DNA from: Pelotomaculum sp. UBA1371
Lineage (GTDB): Bacteria; Bacillota; Desulfotomaculia; Desulfotomaculales; Pelotomaculaceae
Reading direction: 5' to 3'
Assembly (NCBI GenBank): GCA_002305915.1
Contig: DBRJ01000004.1
Span: 154,742-218,741 of the forward strand
Length of the DNA stretch: 64,000 nt
Made by a program: the position numbers and the translations under genes. Positions 51,150 to 60,121 of this stretch are shown in pieces; the first letter of the stretch is position 1, and each line of letters opens with the position of its first letter. The notes under the pieces were generated by a model that saw only the letters and a program-made list of their open reading frames with translations, made no database searches and was not told the origin of the DNA.

Positions 51150-52135
51150 AAATGTGCCTCCTTCCGGCGCCTGACCATATCGACGAAAGCCTCGAGACGG
51201 GTAGCCATTCCCGCCTCACCTGTATGCTCATCTATCATCAGGGTCATAAAGGGAACATTTCTATGCTTCTTGGCTTCCATTTCAATCAGTTTGTTAAGCA
51301 GGGAGTCCGGGCCGCAACCGAAAGCTGTTAAATGGAGGATTCCGTCGATGCGGCCTTGCTTGAATAACAGGTGCGCCGCCTTAAGAGCAATATCGCTGAG
51401 GGTCCAAAAAAGCCTCTTGGGCAGGTCACAATTCTTTTGCAGGGCAAGCAGAGCCGGATGAATGTTCTCGGCAGTCATAACCATAACACCCAACTGGCGA
51501 AGCTTTTCAACAATGTTGACACTGATAAAACTGTCGTAAATTGCGTAAGGATAACCAAGAACCGCAAACTTCAGGTTTACTTTGGTTTGACTGCCGGCTT
51601 TGCCGGTTCCGGGACTTTTTAGAAGTTCCATAGCCTCCGGGGGGCTCCAGCCTTTCCTTAGCAGCCGTCTAAAATGGTAATGAACACCTAACGCCTTCAG
51701 ATAAGCGCGAATTGTGGTTATTCTATCTGCGCCAAAATACCTGCCGATTTCACTATAAGCATTTAATAAGGAAAGCCGTCCCTGACGACTGTCCATACGT
51801 ACATCGATAATCGGCGGCAGATTATCAACAGAGTACTTAATCATGTCCGGCAACCCCAGAAATTTGGGGCAATAAACAGTTTTTCCATTGAGACATACCA
51901 CCCGGGGAATAAAGAGATAATCGACTTTTCCCTTCAGTTCCATAACGTGACCGTAATACAGCTTGATAGGAACACAGACATCCGCGAGAGCTTCACGGAT
52001 CCCATCATCTAGGATACTTTTGGTTGTCCTGCCGGAAGGAATCACCTGGACACCGATTTCATTAAAGAAGGCCTGCCACATTGGGAAATAAAGATAGAAT
52101 AACAGTGCGCGGGGAATGCCTACTCTAACAGCCAA
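51137..52135 (-). CDS. DUF2229/COG3580-type acyl-CoA dehydratase activase-related protein
   Basis: A 332-residue paralogue of the next gene. It opens with VGIPRALLFY, characteristic of the family, and has Cys54 (CVPIK), Cys81 and Cys89 (CLNGKTVYC) and Cys274 (FGCGPD) as likely cluster ligands, plus MIDEHTGEAGMATRLEAF. The start is behind AGGAGGAAATACT. A hairpin (52191-52209) lies in its upstream region. It probably forms a heterodimer with its neighbour; this is inferred from paralogy and overlap. Confidence 0.75.
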   Translation of the reverse strand: MAVRVGIPRALLFYLYFPMWQAFFNEIGVQVIPSGRTTKSILDDGIREALADVCVPIKLYYGHVMELKGKVDYLFIPRVVCLNGKTVYCPKFLGLPDMIKYSVDNLPPIIDVRMDSRQGRLSLLNAYSEIGRYFGADRITTIRAYLKALGVHYHFRRLLRKGWSPPEAMELLKSPGTGKAGSQTKVNLKFAVLGYPYAIYDSFISVNIVEKLRQLGVMVMTAENIHPALLALQKNCDLPKRLFWTLSDIALKAAHLLFKQGRIDGILHLTAFGCGPDSLLNKLIEMEAKKHRNVPFMTLMIDEHTGEAGMATRLEAFVDMVRRRKEAHLCQK

Positions 52136-52302
52136 CCAGTATTTCCTCCTTTTGTTTCTTAATAGTTGTAATTTATCATACTTGACTGGAAAGCAGGTTA
52201 TACCTGCTTCTTCTTACTCTATAATTCTCGTCTCACCAATAAATTCCTCCAGCAATCTTTAACAAATCAAGGTTCCCATAATTGAGAAAGGGATCATACC
52301 AA

Positions 52303-52329
52303 TAAAAAAAGATGCCTGTTCAAGGCACC
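52303..52329 (-). terminator. Terminator of the hsp20 gene
   Basis: On the minus strand GGTGCCT (52329-52323) pairs with AGGCATC (52317-52311), followed by a T-run. Confidence 0.75.
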
Positions 52330-52357
52330 TTTTACTCTGGGAAACAAATGCCGGATG

Positions 52358-52798
52358 TTACTGGATGGGAACACGGTGGGCTTTTTTCAGGCTCCTTTCA
52401 GTTTTCGGCATCCTAATTTCCAGCAACCCGCTCTGCAGGCTGGCCCTGGCTTCCTCAGGCTTAATCTCGGCAGGCAGGGGCAGGGTACGGCTAAAGGAAC
52501 CGTAATACCGTTCTGAATGAAACACGTTATCTTCCTCCAGATCATGGAAGCGCTTCAATTCACCCCGTAGACTTAATGTATCGGGCGTCAAGGTAACTTC
52601 GATATCATCTTTGGACTGAATCCCGGGAAGTTCAGCAGTAGCCACCACTTCGCGGTCGGTCTGGTAAAGGTCCACCCTGGGGCCATAGGGTTCACCGGCC
52701 AGAATACCCCTTCTTAGAAAGTTCTGGTCAAAGAATCTGTTCATTTGATTTCTGAGATTGGATATTTCCCCCAGGGGATCCCAGCGCATAATGCTCAT
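52358..52798 (-). CDS. Hsp20/alpha-crystallin small heat shock protein
   Basis: A holdase that binds unfolding proteins. The 146 residues have a short N-terminal arm (MRWDPLGEISNLRNQMN), the alpha-crystallin domain (about 40-130) with AELPGI and the GLLEIRMPK strand, and the C-terminal VPI anchor. Ribosome-binding site GAGGTGAT. No CIRCE element (HrcA operator) is seen upstream. The gene has its own terminator. Confidence 0.93.
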   Translation of the reverse strand: MSIMRWDPLGEISNLRNQMNRFFDQNFLRRGILAGEPYGPRVDLYQTDREVVATAELPGIQSKDDIEVTLTPDTLSLRGELKRFHDLEEDNVFHSERYYGSFSRTLPLPAEIKPEEARASLQSGLLEIRMPKTERSLKKAHRVPIQ

Positions 52799-53008
52799 TT
52801 AATCACCTCAATATAATAATTTGATAATAACTTTCTCGCTTCTACCTGTTTTTATACGTTTATTTCATTGTAAGGATAGAAAACTAAAAGGAGGAAAAAA
52901 AAGTTCCTTGAAGAAAGATTTGAACAAAGATAGAGCTGGGTTTCTAAAAGCAAGACAGGCATGTCCAGGATATGCGAATAAAACTCTCTGTTAGAAAGGA
53001 GAAAACAG

Positions 53009-53569
53009 TTGTCTCATTTAAAAGAACGAACTATCTCGTCTGAAATGATTTATCGCGGTAAAATCATTAATCTGAGGGTTGATACCGTAGCCCTGCCCCA
53101 GGAGGGCCAAACAGGTACCCGGGAAGTAATTGAACATGCCGGGGCGGTAGCTGTGGTACCCGTGACAGGGCAAGAGGAAGTGCTTCTGGTCAGGCAGTAC
53201 CGGCACGCCGCCGGCAAAACCATACTGGAAATACCGGCAGGCAGAATTGAACCCGGCGAGGACTTGGCAGAAAGCGCCAGGCGTGAATTACTGGAGGAAA
53301 CGGGGTATGTGGCAGAACACCTGGAAAAACTGCTAACTTTTTATAGCACACCGGGTTTTACAAATGAACAACTTCATATATATCTGGCTACCGGCTTAAC
53401 TTTAAAAGAGCAGGACCTGGATGAAGACGAGTTTATCGACGTCCTGAAAATTCCTTATCTAAAAGCCCTGGAGATGATCTGGACCGGGGATATTTGTGAC
53501 GCCAAATCCATTGCCGGCATACTATCAGCCCATTATCTAAAAAAAATTAAACCGGCTGGGGTTTTCTAA
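53009..53569 (+). CDS. nudF: ADP-ribose pyrophosphatase (Nudix)
   Basis: Hydrolyses ADP-ribose to AMP and ribose 5-phosphate. In 186 residues the Nudix box reads GRIEPGEDLAESARRELLEETG in two parts (GRIEPGEDLAESARREL, then LEETG), and the proline-rich pattern after it fits the ADP-ribose subfamily. TTG 53009 follows AAAGGAG. A strong terminator begins inside the last codons. Confidence 0.88.
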   Translation: MSHLKERTISSEMIYRGKIINLRVDTVALPQEGQTGTREVIEHAGAVAVVPVTGQEEVLLVRQYRHAAGKTILEIPAGRIEPGEDLAESARRELLEETGYVAEHLEKLLTFYSTPGFTNEQLHIYLATGLTLKEQDLDEDEFIDVLKIPYLKALEMIWTGDICDAKSIAGILSAHYLKKIKPAGVF

Positions 53570-53583
53570 ACCCGGCCGGTTTT
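53549..53583. terminator. Terminator overlapping the 3' end of nudF
   Basis: AACCGGC (53550-53556) pairs with GCCGGTT (53575-53581), with an inner GGGTTT/AAACCC stem; the nudF stop codon lies in the loop region. It may also end minC on the other strand. Confidence 0.75.
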
Positions 53584-53589
53584 AGTAAC

Positions 53590-54243
53590 TTACCTTCCGG
53601 TCTGATACTCTTCAAAAACTATTTCTTGACCTGAGAGGCGGGCCAACCGCGGCCTGGGTGTTTGTCGATCCCGCTCGGGAGCATGCCGCCGATCTGCAAT
53701 ACAGATTACAGTGGGAGCAAGTCTCAATGCTATTACCTTTGCCGAACGGTCACCGCCTGCTCCAGCGTGGACCACCCCCCGGCAGCTCCCCATGACCATT
53801 ACGCTGCCGCCGGATACGACCTCAGCTCCAGGGTGGATGTCGCCCAGAACAACTACATGTCCCGGGTATTGGACACGCTGTCCGGAACGAAGAGATCGCT
53901 TAACCAAATAGGCTGCTTCACCTGAAAAAGGAACTGCTTTAGGGGCGGTAACTGCCTGTCTTGAAGAATTATCAGAAAAACAAGTTTTCAACACGGCCTG
54001 TTCTTCTTCAGCATTGGGCACCAGCCCGAACTGACGGCAAATATTTTCCAGTTCACTCTTTTGATTCTCCGGGATCGCCTGTTGGCCATTGAAGAAGGAA
54101 AACTTAGCGCCTTTAAAAAATCCTTTGGCTGATTCCATCTTTTTTAAAAGGGTGTTACGGATCTCTTCGTATTCGCGGTTTGGATCGAGGACAATCACGA
54201 GGCCGTTCCTTGTTCCTTTAAATACAACCATTTCCCTACCCAT
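53590..54243 (-). CDS. minC: Septum site-determining protein MinC
   Basis: Inhibits FtsZ ring assembly away from midcell. In 217 residues: an N-terminal FtsZ-interacting domain (1-105) and the C-terminal beta-helix with VKRSLRSGQRVQYPGHVVVLGDIHPGAEV in two parts (VKRSLRSGQRVQYPGH, VVVLGDIHPGAEV) typical of MinC. ATG 54243 follows GAGAGGTGG. The usual neighbour minD is missing; it must lie elsewhere if the system works. Confidence 0.9.
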   Translation of the reverse strand: MGREMVVFKGTRNGLVIVLDPNREYEEIRNTLLKKMESAKGFFKGAKFSFFNGQQAIPENQKSELENICRQFGLVPNAEEEQAVLKTCFSDNSSRQAVTAPKAVPFSGEAAYLVKRSLRSGQRVQYPGHVVVLGDIHPGAEVVSGGSVMVMGSCRGVVHAGAGGDRSAKVIALRLAPTVICIADRRHAPERDRQTPRPRLARLSGQEIVFEEYQTGR

Positions 54244-54284
54244 AATGACCACCTCTCTTCCACATATTTCATGCGAATAAAATA

Positions 54285-54314
54285 ATATTCGATTCCTTTT
54301 GACCTTTTCCCTCT
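54285..54314 (-). promoter_or_regulatory. Possible sigma-H promoter of minC
   Basis: On the minus strand AGAGGGAAA (54314-54306), a 12-base spacer and ATCGAATAT (54293-54285) match the sigma-H consensus with one mismatch. minCD of B. subtilis is partly sigma-H dependent. Confidence 0.45.
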
Positions 54315-54533
54315 TGGTTTTGAAAATTAAGAACAAAAATTTAAAAAAACAACGAATCCTTGCGGCAATCCCGCTCTAACTCAAAGACAACTTTGAGGAC
54401 ATAAAAACAAAAATTCCTTCTTTTTGTATTTCCAGGCGTATTACCTGTACAATTCGAAGGGATATTTAATGTAAATACAGTATGTTTATTAGGATAATAC
54501 CCCTGCCGGGCATGGGGATTTAAGGGGAAACAA

Positions 54534-54923
54534 ATGAAAATCTACCGTGTAGCTGCTTCAATCATCCGTTACAATGGCAAAATTCTGATCGCCCAGAGGC
54601 TGCGAGATGTTCACATGGGCTTAAAGTGGGAATTCCCCGGGGGAAAGATTGAACCGGGTGAAAGTGTTGAAGAATGTTTGATCAGAGAAATAAAAGAGGA
54701 ACTTGACCTGGAAATTGAGGTGGACGGCGAATTCACCGTTGTAGAGCACCAGTACGAAGACAGGAAGATCTTCCTTCACTGTCATTGGTGCAACTATCTG
54801 GGCGGGGAAGCAAAACCGAAGGACTGCCGGGACTTTAGATGGGTAAACTTAGAGGAACTCAAGGTCTACGATTTTGCCGGCGCTGACCTTACAGTCGTCC
54901 GGCTTTTATTGGAAGAGAATTGA
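54534..54923 (+). CDS. mutT: MutT-like 8-oxo-dGTP diphosphatase (Nudix)
   Basis: Removes oxidised nucleotides from the pool. The 129 residues carry the Nudix box GGKIEPGESVEECLIREIKE followed by ELD, and the MutT pattern with WEFPGGK before it. A weak promoter (TTGTAT, 18 bases, TACAAT near 54446) lies upstream. Other Nudix substrates are possible. Confidence 0.82.
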   Translation: MKIYRVAASIIRYNGKILIAQRLRDVHMGLKWEFPGGKIEPGESVEECLIREIKEELDLEIEVDGEFTVVEHQYEDRKIFLHCHWCNYLGGEAKPKDCRDFRWVNLEELKVYDFAGADLTVVRLLLEEN

Positions 54924-55025
54924 AAAATAATGCCCGGCAACGGGACCTGGCAGATCCAGTCAAAAAACCGCTATTAAGACAATATACGGAAAAGAGTTTG
55001 GGCTGACAACCGGGACGAGGTTTAT

Positions 55026-56273
55026 TTAGAAGGGTAGCAGGTAACCTTCCCTGGAAAACTGCAACAACGAAGGCTGCCGGAGCAACTGGATGGAAGGCAG
55101 CTTGGAAATGACCCTGAAAACATTTTCGGAAACCAGAATTTCTGAAAGATGGAGGGTATTTTTAATCCGGATTATCCGGGCCTCATGCAGGCTAGCCAAA
55201 CCAAGACTTTTTTGGCAGGCACGGAGAACTGCCCGGTCGTCGGGCAGCACCATGGGCAGCATAGCCCGTTGGATGAAGGTACTGGTAAGGGCATTTGTAT
55301 AAACAGATTTCCTGTCAAATTTGGCAACAAGACGTTCGGTTGTGAAATCAGCCAGGCCAATGCCATAGGCATTACCCCTCGTCTCCGGGGTCAGGTCCAG
55401 GACCACGATTCTCTTGATCCTTGGTGATGCCGGCTCCGGCGCTCCCTGGATCCGCAGGCGGCCGATAACATTGGTATCCATACCTGTACCGCTGATATTC
55501 TTGCCAATTTCATCTACAATTAAGATATCCAGGTCATCTACAGGAAGCCGGGGTAGGTAGCTACGGGCTTCTTCCAGAAGGGCTTTCTCGGCGTATACAA
55601 AATCCTCCGGGTTAATTGCGGCCACTTTCGCCGTTTGTTCATAAGCGTCTTCCAGAATGGCCAGTCCCAGTACCACCGGGGCTGCTTTAAGCACACACTG
55701 CCCCCCCTCGGCCACAGCCCGGGAAAGCAGGTCAGGCCGGCAGCGGTGCAGGGATGCCGCCCCCTGCGGCCCCCCCAGACCCACAGCCAGCATTTTCAGC
55801 AATCCGCTTTCATGATCTCCATGAAATGAAGTATGGGGTTTTACCCGGTTAACCACGACTAGCGCATCACATTTTAGTACACAACTGTTTAGATACACAT
55901 CTCCATAAAAGGCCTGCCCGGCTACAAAGCAGTCTGTTGAGCATAGCAAAGCCGCCCCTGTGCTGTCTTCCGTGATCCCCAGAGAGCAGAGCAGTTCCCT
56001 CTGGCCCTCCGGTCTGCCCCCGCCGTGGCTGCCCATTGCTGTAATTAGTACCGGACGGCATCCCAGAGATTTAACATAGTCTGCTGTTTTCCTCAGGATT
56101 TTCACTATGTTGCGAATACCCCTGCTCCCTACGGTAAGGCCCACTGTCATTCCGGGCTGCAACTTTTGATCCAGAGCCGAGCAGGCCAGGGCGGCCTGTA
56201 CGGCCGCCCCGGGATCAGGCAGACCCCGGGGAGTAAAGATCTGCCGGACTTTGTACATTTGCAGGGAACTCAT
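55026..56273 (-). CDS. LarA-family nickel-pincer racemase homologue
   Basis: A 415-residue member of the lactate racemase LarA superfamily (DUF2088). Seen: GSHGGGRPEG at about 81-90, and VKPHTSFHGDHESGLLKM at 144-161, where Lys160 corresponds to the lysine that carries the nickel-pincer nucleotide. LarA homologues racemise or epimerise diverse 2-hydroxy acids; the substrate here cannot be told. The start lies 2 bases after the asp23 stop codon and lacks a clear ribosome-binding site, so it is probably coupled. No larB, larC or larE is nearby. Confidence 0.72.
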   Translation of the reverse strand: MSSLQMYKVRQIFTPRGLPDPGAAVQAALACSALDQKLQPGMTVGLTVGSRGIRNIVKILRKTADYVKSLGCRPVLITAMGSHGGGRPEGQRELLCSLGITEDSTGAALLCSTDCFVAGQAFYGDVYLNSCVLKCDALVVVNRVKPHTSFHGDHESGLLKMLAVGLGGPQGAASLHRCRPDLLSRAVAEGGQCVLKAAPVVLGLAILEDAYEQTAKVAAINPEDFVYAEKALLEEARSYLPRLPVDDLDILIVDEIGKNISGTGMDTNVIGRLRIQGAPEPASPRIKRIVVLDLTPETRGNAYGIGLADFTTERLVAKFDRKSVYTNALTSTFIQRAMLPMVLPDDRAVLRACQKSLGLASLHEARIIRIKNTLHLSEILVSENVFRVISKLPSIQLLRQPSLLQFSREGYLLPF

Positions 56274-56275
56274 TT

Positions 56276-56677
56276 TTATTTGACTCGTCCATCCTCTTCT
56301 TTATTATCGGGTCCAAAGGATACCCCCTGAACATTTACGTTCACCTGCAGAACTCTCAGACCGGTCATGTTTTCTACGGCAGTTTTAACGTTGCTTTGAA
56401 TCTTACCGGCTACGTCCTGAATGCGGGCCCCGTAATCTACAATTACAAAGAGATCAATTAAAGCCTCTTTTTCTCCGACATCGGCCTTAACACCCTTGGA
56501 AAGGTTCTTGCGACCGAGCCTTTCCGCAATACCACCGGCTATGCCGCCGCTCATGGCCGTTACGCCTTCAACCTCAACAGCGGCGAGACCGGCTATAACC
56601 TTGACTACATCATCAGAAATTTTAATCGAACCAATACCGTCCCCTTTAAGGATATACTGATTCTCAGGATAATCCAT
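56276..56677 (-). CDS. Asp23/Gls24 family envelope stress protein
   Basis: A 133-residue protein of the Asp23 family, found at the membrane and linked to envelope stress. SIKISDDVVKVIAGLAAVEVEGV and the VDYGARIQDVAGKIQ segment are typical. ATG follows GGGAGGTGCTTGA. In Bacillus the homologue yloU is beside yloV (fakA); here it is beside a LarA-like gene. Confidence 0.88.
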   Translation of the reverse strand: MDYPENQYILKGDGIGSIKISDDVVKVIAGLAAVEVEGVTAMSGGIAGGIAERLGRKNLSKGVKADVGEKEALIDLFVIVDYGARIQDVAGKIQSNVKTAVENMTGLRVLQVNVNVQGVSFGPDNKEEDGRVK

Positions 56678-56850
56678 TCAAGCACCTCCCTAGTATTTTG
56701 CCTAAATTATACCACCTGGTGATAATTGGAGTCTACAAAAAGCCAGGTAAAGATTTTTTACAAAGGAATGATAGCTAAAGGAAAAGCGCTCTTCAGGAAG
56801 AATATTCTTTTTTATTTAAAAAATAAAAAAATTACAAGGAGGATCTGCTT

Positions 56851-57732
56851 ATGTCGCTTTACCGCACGATGTTGTTTACACCCGCCAATGATCTGCGCAA
56901 AGTTGGCAAGGCTCTCATGTTAAAGGCGGACGGAGTGGTTTTAGACCTGGAGGACGCTGTGGCCATCAGTGAAAAAACCAGGGCCAGGCTGGCACTTAAG
57001 GAGGCCCTGGCCCTCCCCCGTTCAGGTGACGTTTTTATCCGGGTCAACAGCGCTCAAACAGATTACATCCTGGCAGACCTGCTGGCTTCTGTAACAGACG
57101 GGGTTAAGGGGCTTGTCCTGGCCAAGTCCGAATCGGCAGAGGAAATCCGGCAGGTGGACTGGGTTATTGGTCAGCTGGAAAAGGAAAGGGGGCTTCCGAC
57201 CGGTTCCCTGGAGATTATCCCCTTTATTGAAAGTGCGAACGCAATTGTTAACGCCTACTCTATTGCTTCTGCCTGTAAAAGGGTAAGCAGAATGTTTTTT
57301 GGAGGCGTAGATTACGTGCTCGATATAGGTACCAGTTTTTCCAGGGGCGGTTCAGAGATATTTTATGCACGGGCCCAACTTGTCGTTGCCTCCCGGGCAG
57401 CCGGCATTGAAGCGCCGATTGATACGGTTTATCCGGACTTTAAGGATATTGAGGGACTGGTTGCCGATGCCAGGGCGGTACGCCAGATGGGATTCCAGGG
57501 AAAACTGGCTATTCATCCCAACCAGATCGGACCGTTAAACGAAATTTTCATGCCGACTGAGGAAGAATTGGCCTGGGCCAGGAAGGTAGTTGCAGTTTTT
57601 GATGAATCGGAAGCGAAAGGGCAGGCGGTCCTGCAGGTAGATGGAAAAATGATTGAATATCCAATCGCCAACAGGGCCAGGCGAATCATGCATTTAGCAA
57701 AGCTTCTGGCGGAAAAAGAAAAACAGCATTAA
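56851..57732 (+). CDS. CitE/HpcH-like acyl-CoA lyase
   Basis: A 293-residue TIM-barrel lyase of the citrate lyase beta/malyl-CoA lyase family. Seen: MLFTPAND, DGVVLDLEDAV (metal and substrate), IIPFIESANAIVNA, and FGGVDYVLDIG. The family cleaves citryl-CoA, malyl-CoA or citramalyl-CoA. The citDF partners of citrate lyase are absent, so a stand-alone malyl- or citramalyl-CoA lyase is more likely; this is inference. ATG follows AAGGAGG. Confidence 0.8.
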   Translation: MSLYRTMLFTPANDLRKVGKALMLKADGVVLDLEDAVAISEKTRARLALKEALALPRSGDVFIRVNSAQTDYILADLLASVTDGVKGLVLAKSESAEEIRQVDWVIGQLEKERGLPTGSLEIIPFIESANAIVNAYSIASACKRVSRMFFGGVDYVLDIGTSFSRGGSEIFYARAQLVVASRAAGIEAPIDTVYPDFKDIEGLVADARAVRQMGFQGKLAIHPNQIGPLNEIFMPTEEELAWARKVVAVFDESEAKGQAVLQVDGKMIEYPIANRARRIMHLAKLLAEKEKQH

Positions 57733-57901
57733 ATCTTAAGTAAACGATACAATAAACAGCAGGGGAATTGCCTGTTATAAGCGACAGTTGTCCTTTGTCG
57801 CAGGGTTTAAAAACGCTGCCGGCCTTAACTTGCAGCAACGGGCCGGGGCTGTTAAAATATTAAAGTGTAGGCTTTTCAAACCAGCCAAGGAGGCTTCTGC
57901 C

Positions 57902-58342
57902 ATGCTGAAGAGCAAAGTGCTGTTGCCCAGCGACGGATCGTCAACTTCACTAAAAGCTGCGGCTTATGCCGCCCGACTGATGAAAATGAACAAGGACATG
58001 AAACTGTCAGTACTTGTTGTGCTGCCGGGGGATAGTATTTTGGTGAATTCAAAAAACGGGGGGGAAAATATTATGGAGCCCCTCGCCCGGGAGATACAGG
58101 ACAGGGGGAGGGAGATCCTGCAAAAGACCGTCGAGATTTTCAGTAACGAGGGGTTAAGCGTAGACGGCTTGATTGACAGGGGAGACCCTGCAGAGGTGAT
58201 CCTCGCTCATGCAGAACGGGGGAATTTTGATCATATTATAATGGGCAGCCGCGGCGTCAGCGAATTGCGGGGTGTGGAACTGGGAAGTGTCAGCCACAAG
58301 GTGATTCACCTGGCCAACTGCAGGGTTACCCTGGTTAAATAG
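57902..58342 (+). CDS. Universal stress protein (UspA family)
   Basis: A 146-residue UspA fold protein with the ATP-binding motif GSRGVSELRGVELGS (G-2x-G-9x-GS). ATG 57902 follows AAGGAGG; earlier in-frame starts lack one. It ends one base from the convergent gene at 58344. The ligand and trigger are unknown. Confidence 0.88.
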   Translation: MLKSKVLLPSDGSSTSLKAAAYAARLMKMNKDMKLSVLVVLPGDSILVNSKNGGENIMEPLAREIQDRGREILQKTVEIFSNEGLSVDGLIDRGDPAEVILAHAERGNFDHIIMGSRGVSELRGVELGSVSHKVIHLANCRVTLVK

Positions 58343-58343
58343 G

Positions 58344-58982
58344 CTAATCTGCGATTTTACGAACATACAGAACAATAAAGGGCAGAATCGAAAAAAATTC
58401 CTTTTTCCCGAAAAGAATCAGCCAGACCATATGTTCTCTCAGCACTGCCCAGGAAGGGGCGGGTTTCAGCAACTCGTCCCTTAATTCCAGAAGATTTGAA
58501 CGGGCTTCTGTGAAACGGGAGGGATCCTCAATTTTTGAAAGGATTTGAGCGATGGTGCGATCCAGGGGCGAAACTTCCTCCGACTTCAAGATATCTTCTA
58601 AATTATTGGACAAATCCGCAAAAACTTCCCTGTGTTCTTCCGCCGTCAACTCCGTTCCTGAACCCCTCAGGCGGTTTTCCAAATCTTTGATGAGATTCTC
58701 AAGGTACTCCTTTTTACAATTGACAATTTCAATAAAATCCTCACGTCTCTGGTGCTCCGAGTAGGATTCAAAAACAGAAAAGCAACCCTCCCGTCCAGCC
58801 TGTTCAAAGCCGTGTCGTTGACTCGATTCATTTCCGTAAATCCGGTCGATAATTCTGGCGGTAAAATCTTCCCAGAAGGTATACTCCAGTCCGTAAGGGA
58901 CTTTAGTAAGAATACTATCAATGTCTTTCAACTGCATTTCAATTAATTGTTTAGCTGCTTCCAGATCCTCTATCCGCGACAA
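58344..58982 (-). CDS. Hypothetical helical protein
   Basis: A 212-residue mostly helical, charged protein with a hydrophobic C-terminal stretch (WLILFGKKEFFSILPFIVLYV) that could be one membrane helix or hairpin. TTG 58982 follows AAGGAGGGG. No family is recognised. Its stop is one base from the convergent universal stress gene with no terminator between. Confidence 0.65.
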   Translation of the reverse strand: MSRIEDLEAAKQLIEMQLKDIDSILTKVPYGLEYTFWEDFTARIIDRIYGNESSQRHGFEQAGREGCFSVFESYSEHQRREDFIEIVNCKKEYLENLIKDLENRLRGSGTELTAEEHREVFADLSNNLEDILKSEEVSPLDRTIAQILSKIEDPSRFTEARSNLLELRDELLKPAPSWAVLREHMVWLILFGKKEFFSILPFIVLYVRKIAD

Positions 58983-59064
58983 AGTAATCCCCTCCTTCTA
59001 AACAGCCGAAAGCCGTTGCCAGCATGAAAATTATATCATGATCAAAGGACGGGTGGAAGATGCT

Positions 59065-59092
59065 AAAAAGAGGCTCCCCGGGGGGCCTCTTT
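59065..59092 (-). terminator. Terminator of the 64-residue gene
   Basis: On the minus strand AAAGAGGC (59092-59085) pairs with GCCTCTTT (59074-59067), followed by T residues. It starts within the stop codon. Confidence 0.8.
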
Positions 59093-59285
59093 AAAGAATT
59101 CTTTCACACCTTTGCTGAGCTTCTTTCAGAAGGGTGCCGGTCTTATCACATAACTCCTTTAAGCGCGCCTTTTCCGCATGATCCTGAGCCGGCAGTTGAG
59201 CCAGCATCGAGCCCATTTCCATCATGCAATTCTGGGCGTTCCGGATACAGTTTTGAATTTCTGCCTTTTCGCTTGTGTCGACCAT
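59091..59285 (-). CDS. Small helical protein, 64 residues
   Basis: A 64-residue protein with a good ribosome-binding site (CCGGAGGTGA) and a terminator at its stop. It has evenly spaced polar and hydrophobic residues, as in a two-helix bundle, and three cysteines (13, 20 and 46). No family is recognised. Confidence 0.65.
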   Translation of the reverse strand: MVDTSEKAEIQNCIRNAQNCMMEMGSMLAQLPAQDHAEKARLKELCDKTGTLLKEAQQRCERIL

Positions 59286-59408
59286 GGATTCACCTCCGGT
59301 TTATTCTAATTAACAGTATTCCTTGTTTTCCCTTATTTATACCGTTATATGTTCTGATTAAAAAGGAGGAGGTCGAAGCAGGTTTTATTAGAATAACAGG
59401 ATTTGGTA

Positions 59409-59762
59409 TCAAGTCTTGTCTATCTCCAGGATCACAGGACCTTTAACCTTCAACCTGACTCTTTCTCCAATTTTCACCCCTTCGCCCATTTTCAAGCTGG
59501 CCCTGCCCGAATAAATTTCGCCCCCGGTTCTGAAGGATAAGACATAATAAGAAGATAGCCGTTTGCGCTCAATACATATGCCCACAAAATCAGTGGAGGG
59601 GGTTGTAAGTTGAAATTTCAAAAACCGGTAACCGGCAACTGTGGCCGTAATAAGTAGAATTAATACTCCCGTGATCTTAAGATCCTGATTTTCTATTACT
59701 GAACCGGCAACTGATATGATTAATCCGGCCAGAACAGCAATACCACCTACTCTTTCCAGCAA
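59409..59762 (-). CDS. Small membrane protein
   Basis: A 117-residue protein with two membrane helices (about 5-22 and 27-44) and a C-terminal soluble beta-rich domain (about 55-117), of a type like DUF7489 or NfeD-like OB folds; I cannot name it with certainty. TTG 59762 is preferred because GGGAGG stands 8 bases upstream; GTG 59771 overlaps that site. Confidence 0.6.
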   Translation of the reverse strand: MLERVGGIAVLAGLIISVAGSVIENQDLKITGVLILLITATVAGYRFLKFQLTTPSTDFVGICIERKRLSSYYVLSFRTGGEIYSGRASLKMGEGVKIGERVRLKVKGPVILEIDKT

Positions 59763-60057
59763 GGGTCGCACCTCCCGGCAGTATTCATCCTAAAACAAGT
59801 TAAATCATCTTCTCCCGGCGCCTGCCTGAACATCGATGATGGATTGTGAGTAAATAAATATCTAATTTTCTAGAAAAGACACCCGGTTCCTACACGCTAA
59901 GCCCCCTGATTTAATAATTTTTGCGAACACAATTTTATCTGTTTACTTACTCTTTAAATCTTAGCATGTCCTGTTCAGGCCAGGATTCTCAGTGTTAACT
60001 TATATTAAATTGTTATTCTAAAAATATGATAGATACATGGTACTAAGTCTTAAAGAT

Positions 60058-60086
60058 TTGCCATGATGACTTTTTACTATTATAAT
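60058..60086 (+). promoter_or_regulatory. Sigma-A promoter of miaB-ricA
   Basis: TTGCCA (60058-60063), 17-base spacer, perfect TATAAT (60081-60086). The remaining gene-free stretch 59772-60057 is AT-rich with nothing else recognisable. Confidence 0.8.
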
Positions 60087-60121
60087 GGTTTTGCGACTTT
60101 AATCAGGAGGATAATAACTCA

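Noticed and set aside
52799..53008. CIRCE or other HrcA operator before hsp20
   Set aside because: No TTAGCACTC inverted repeat is present.
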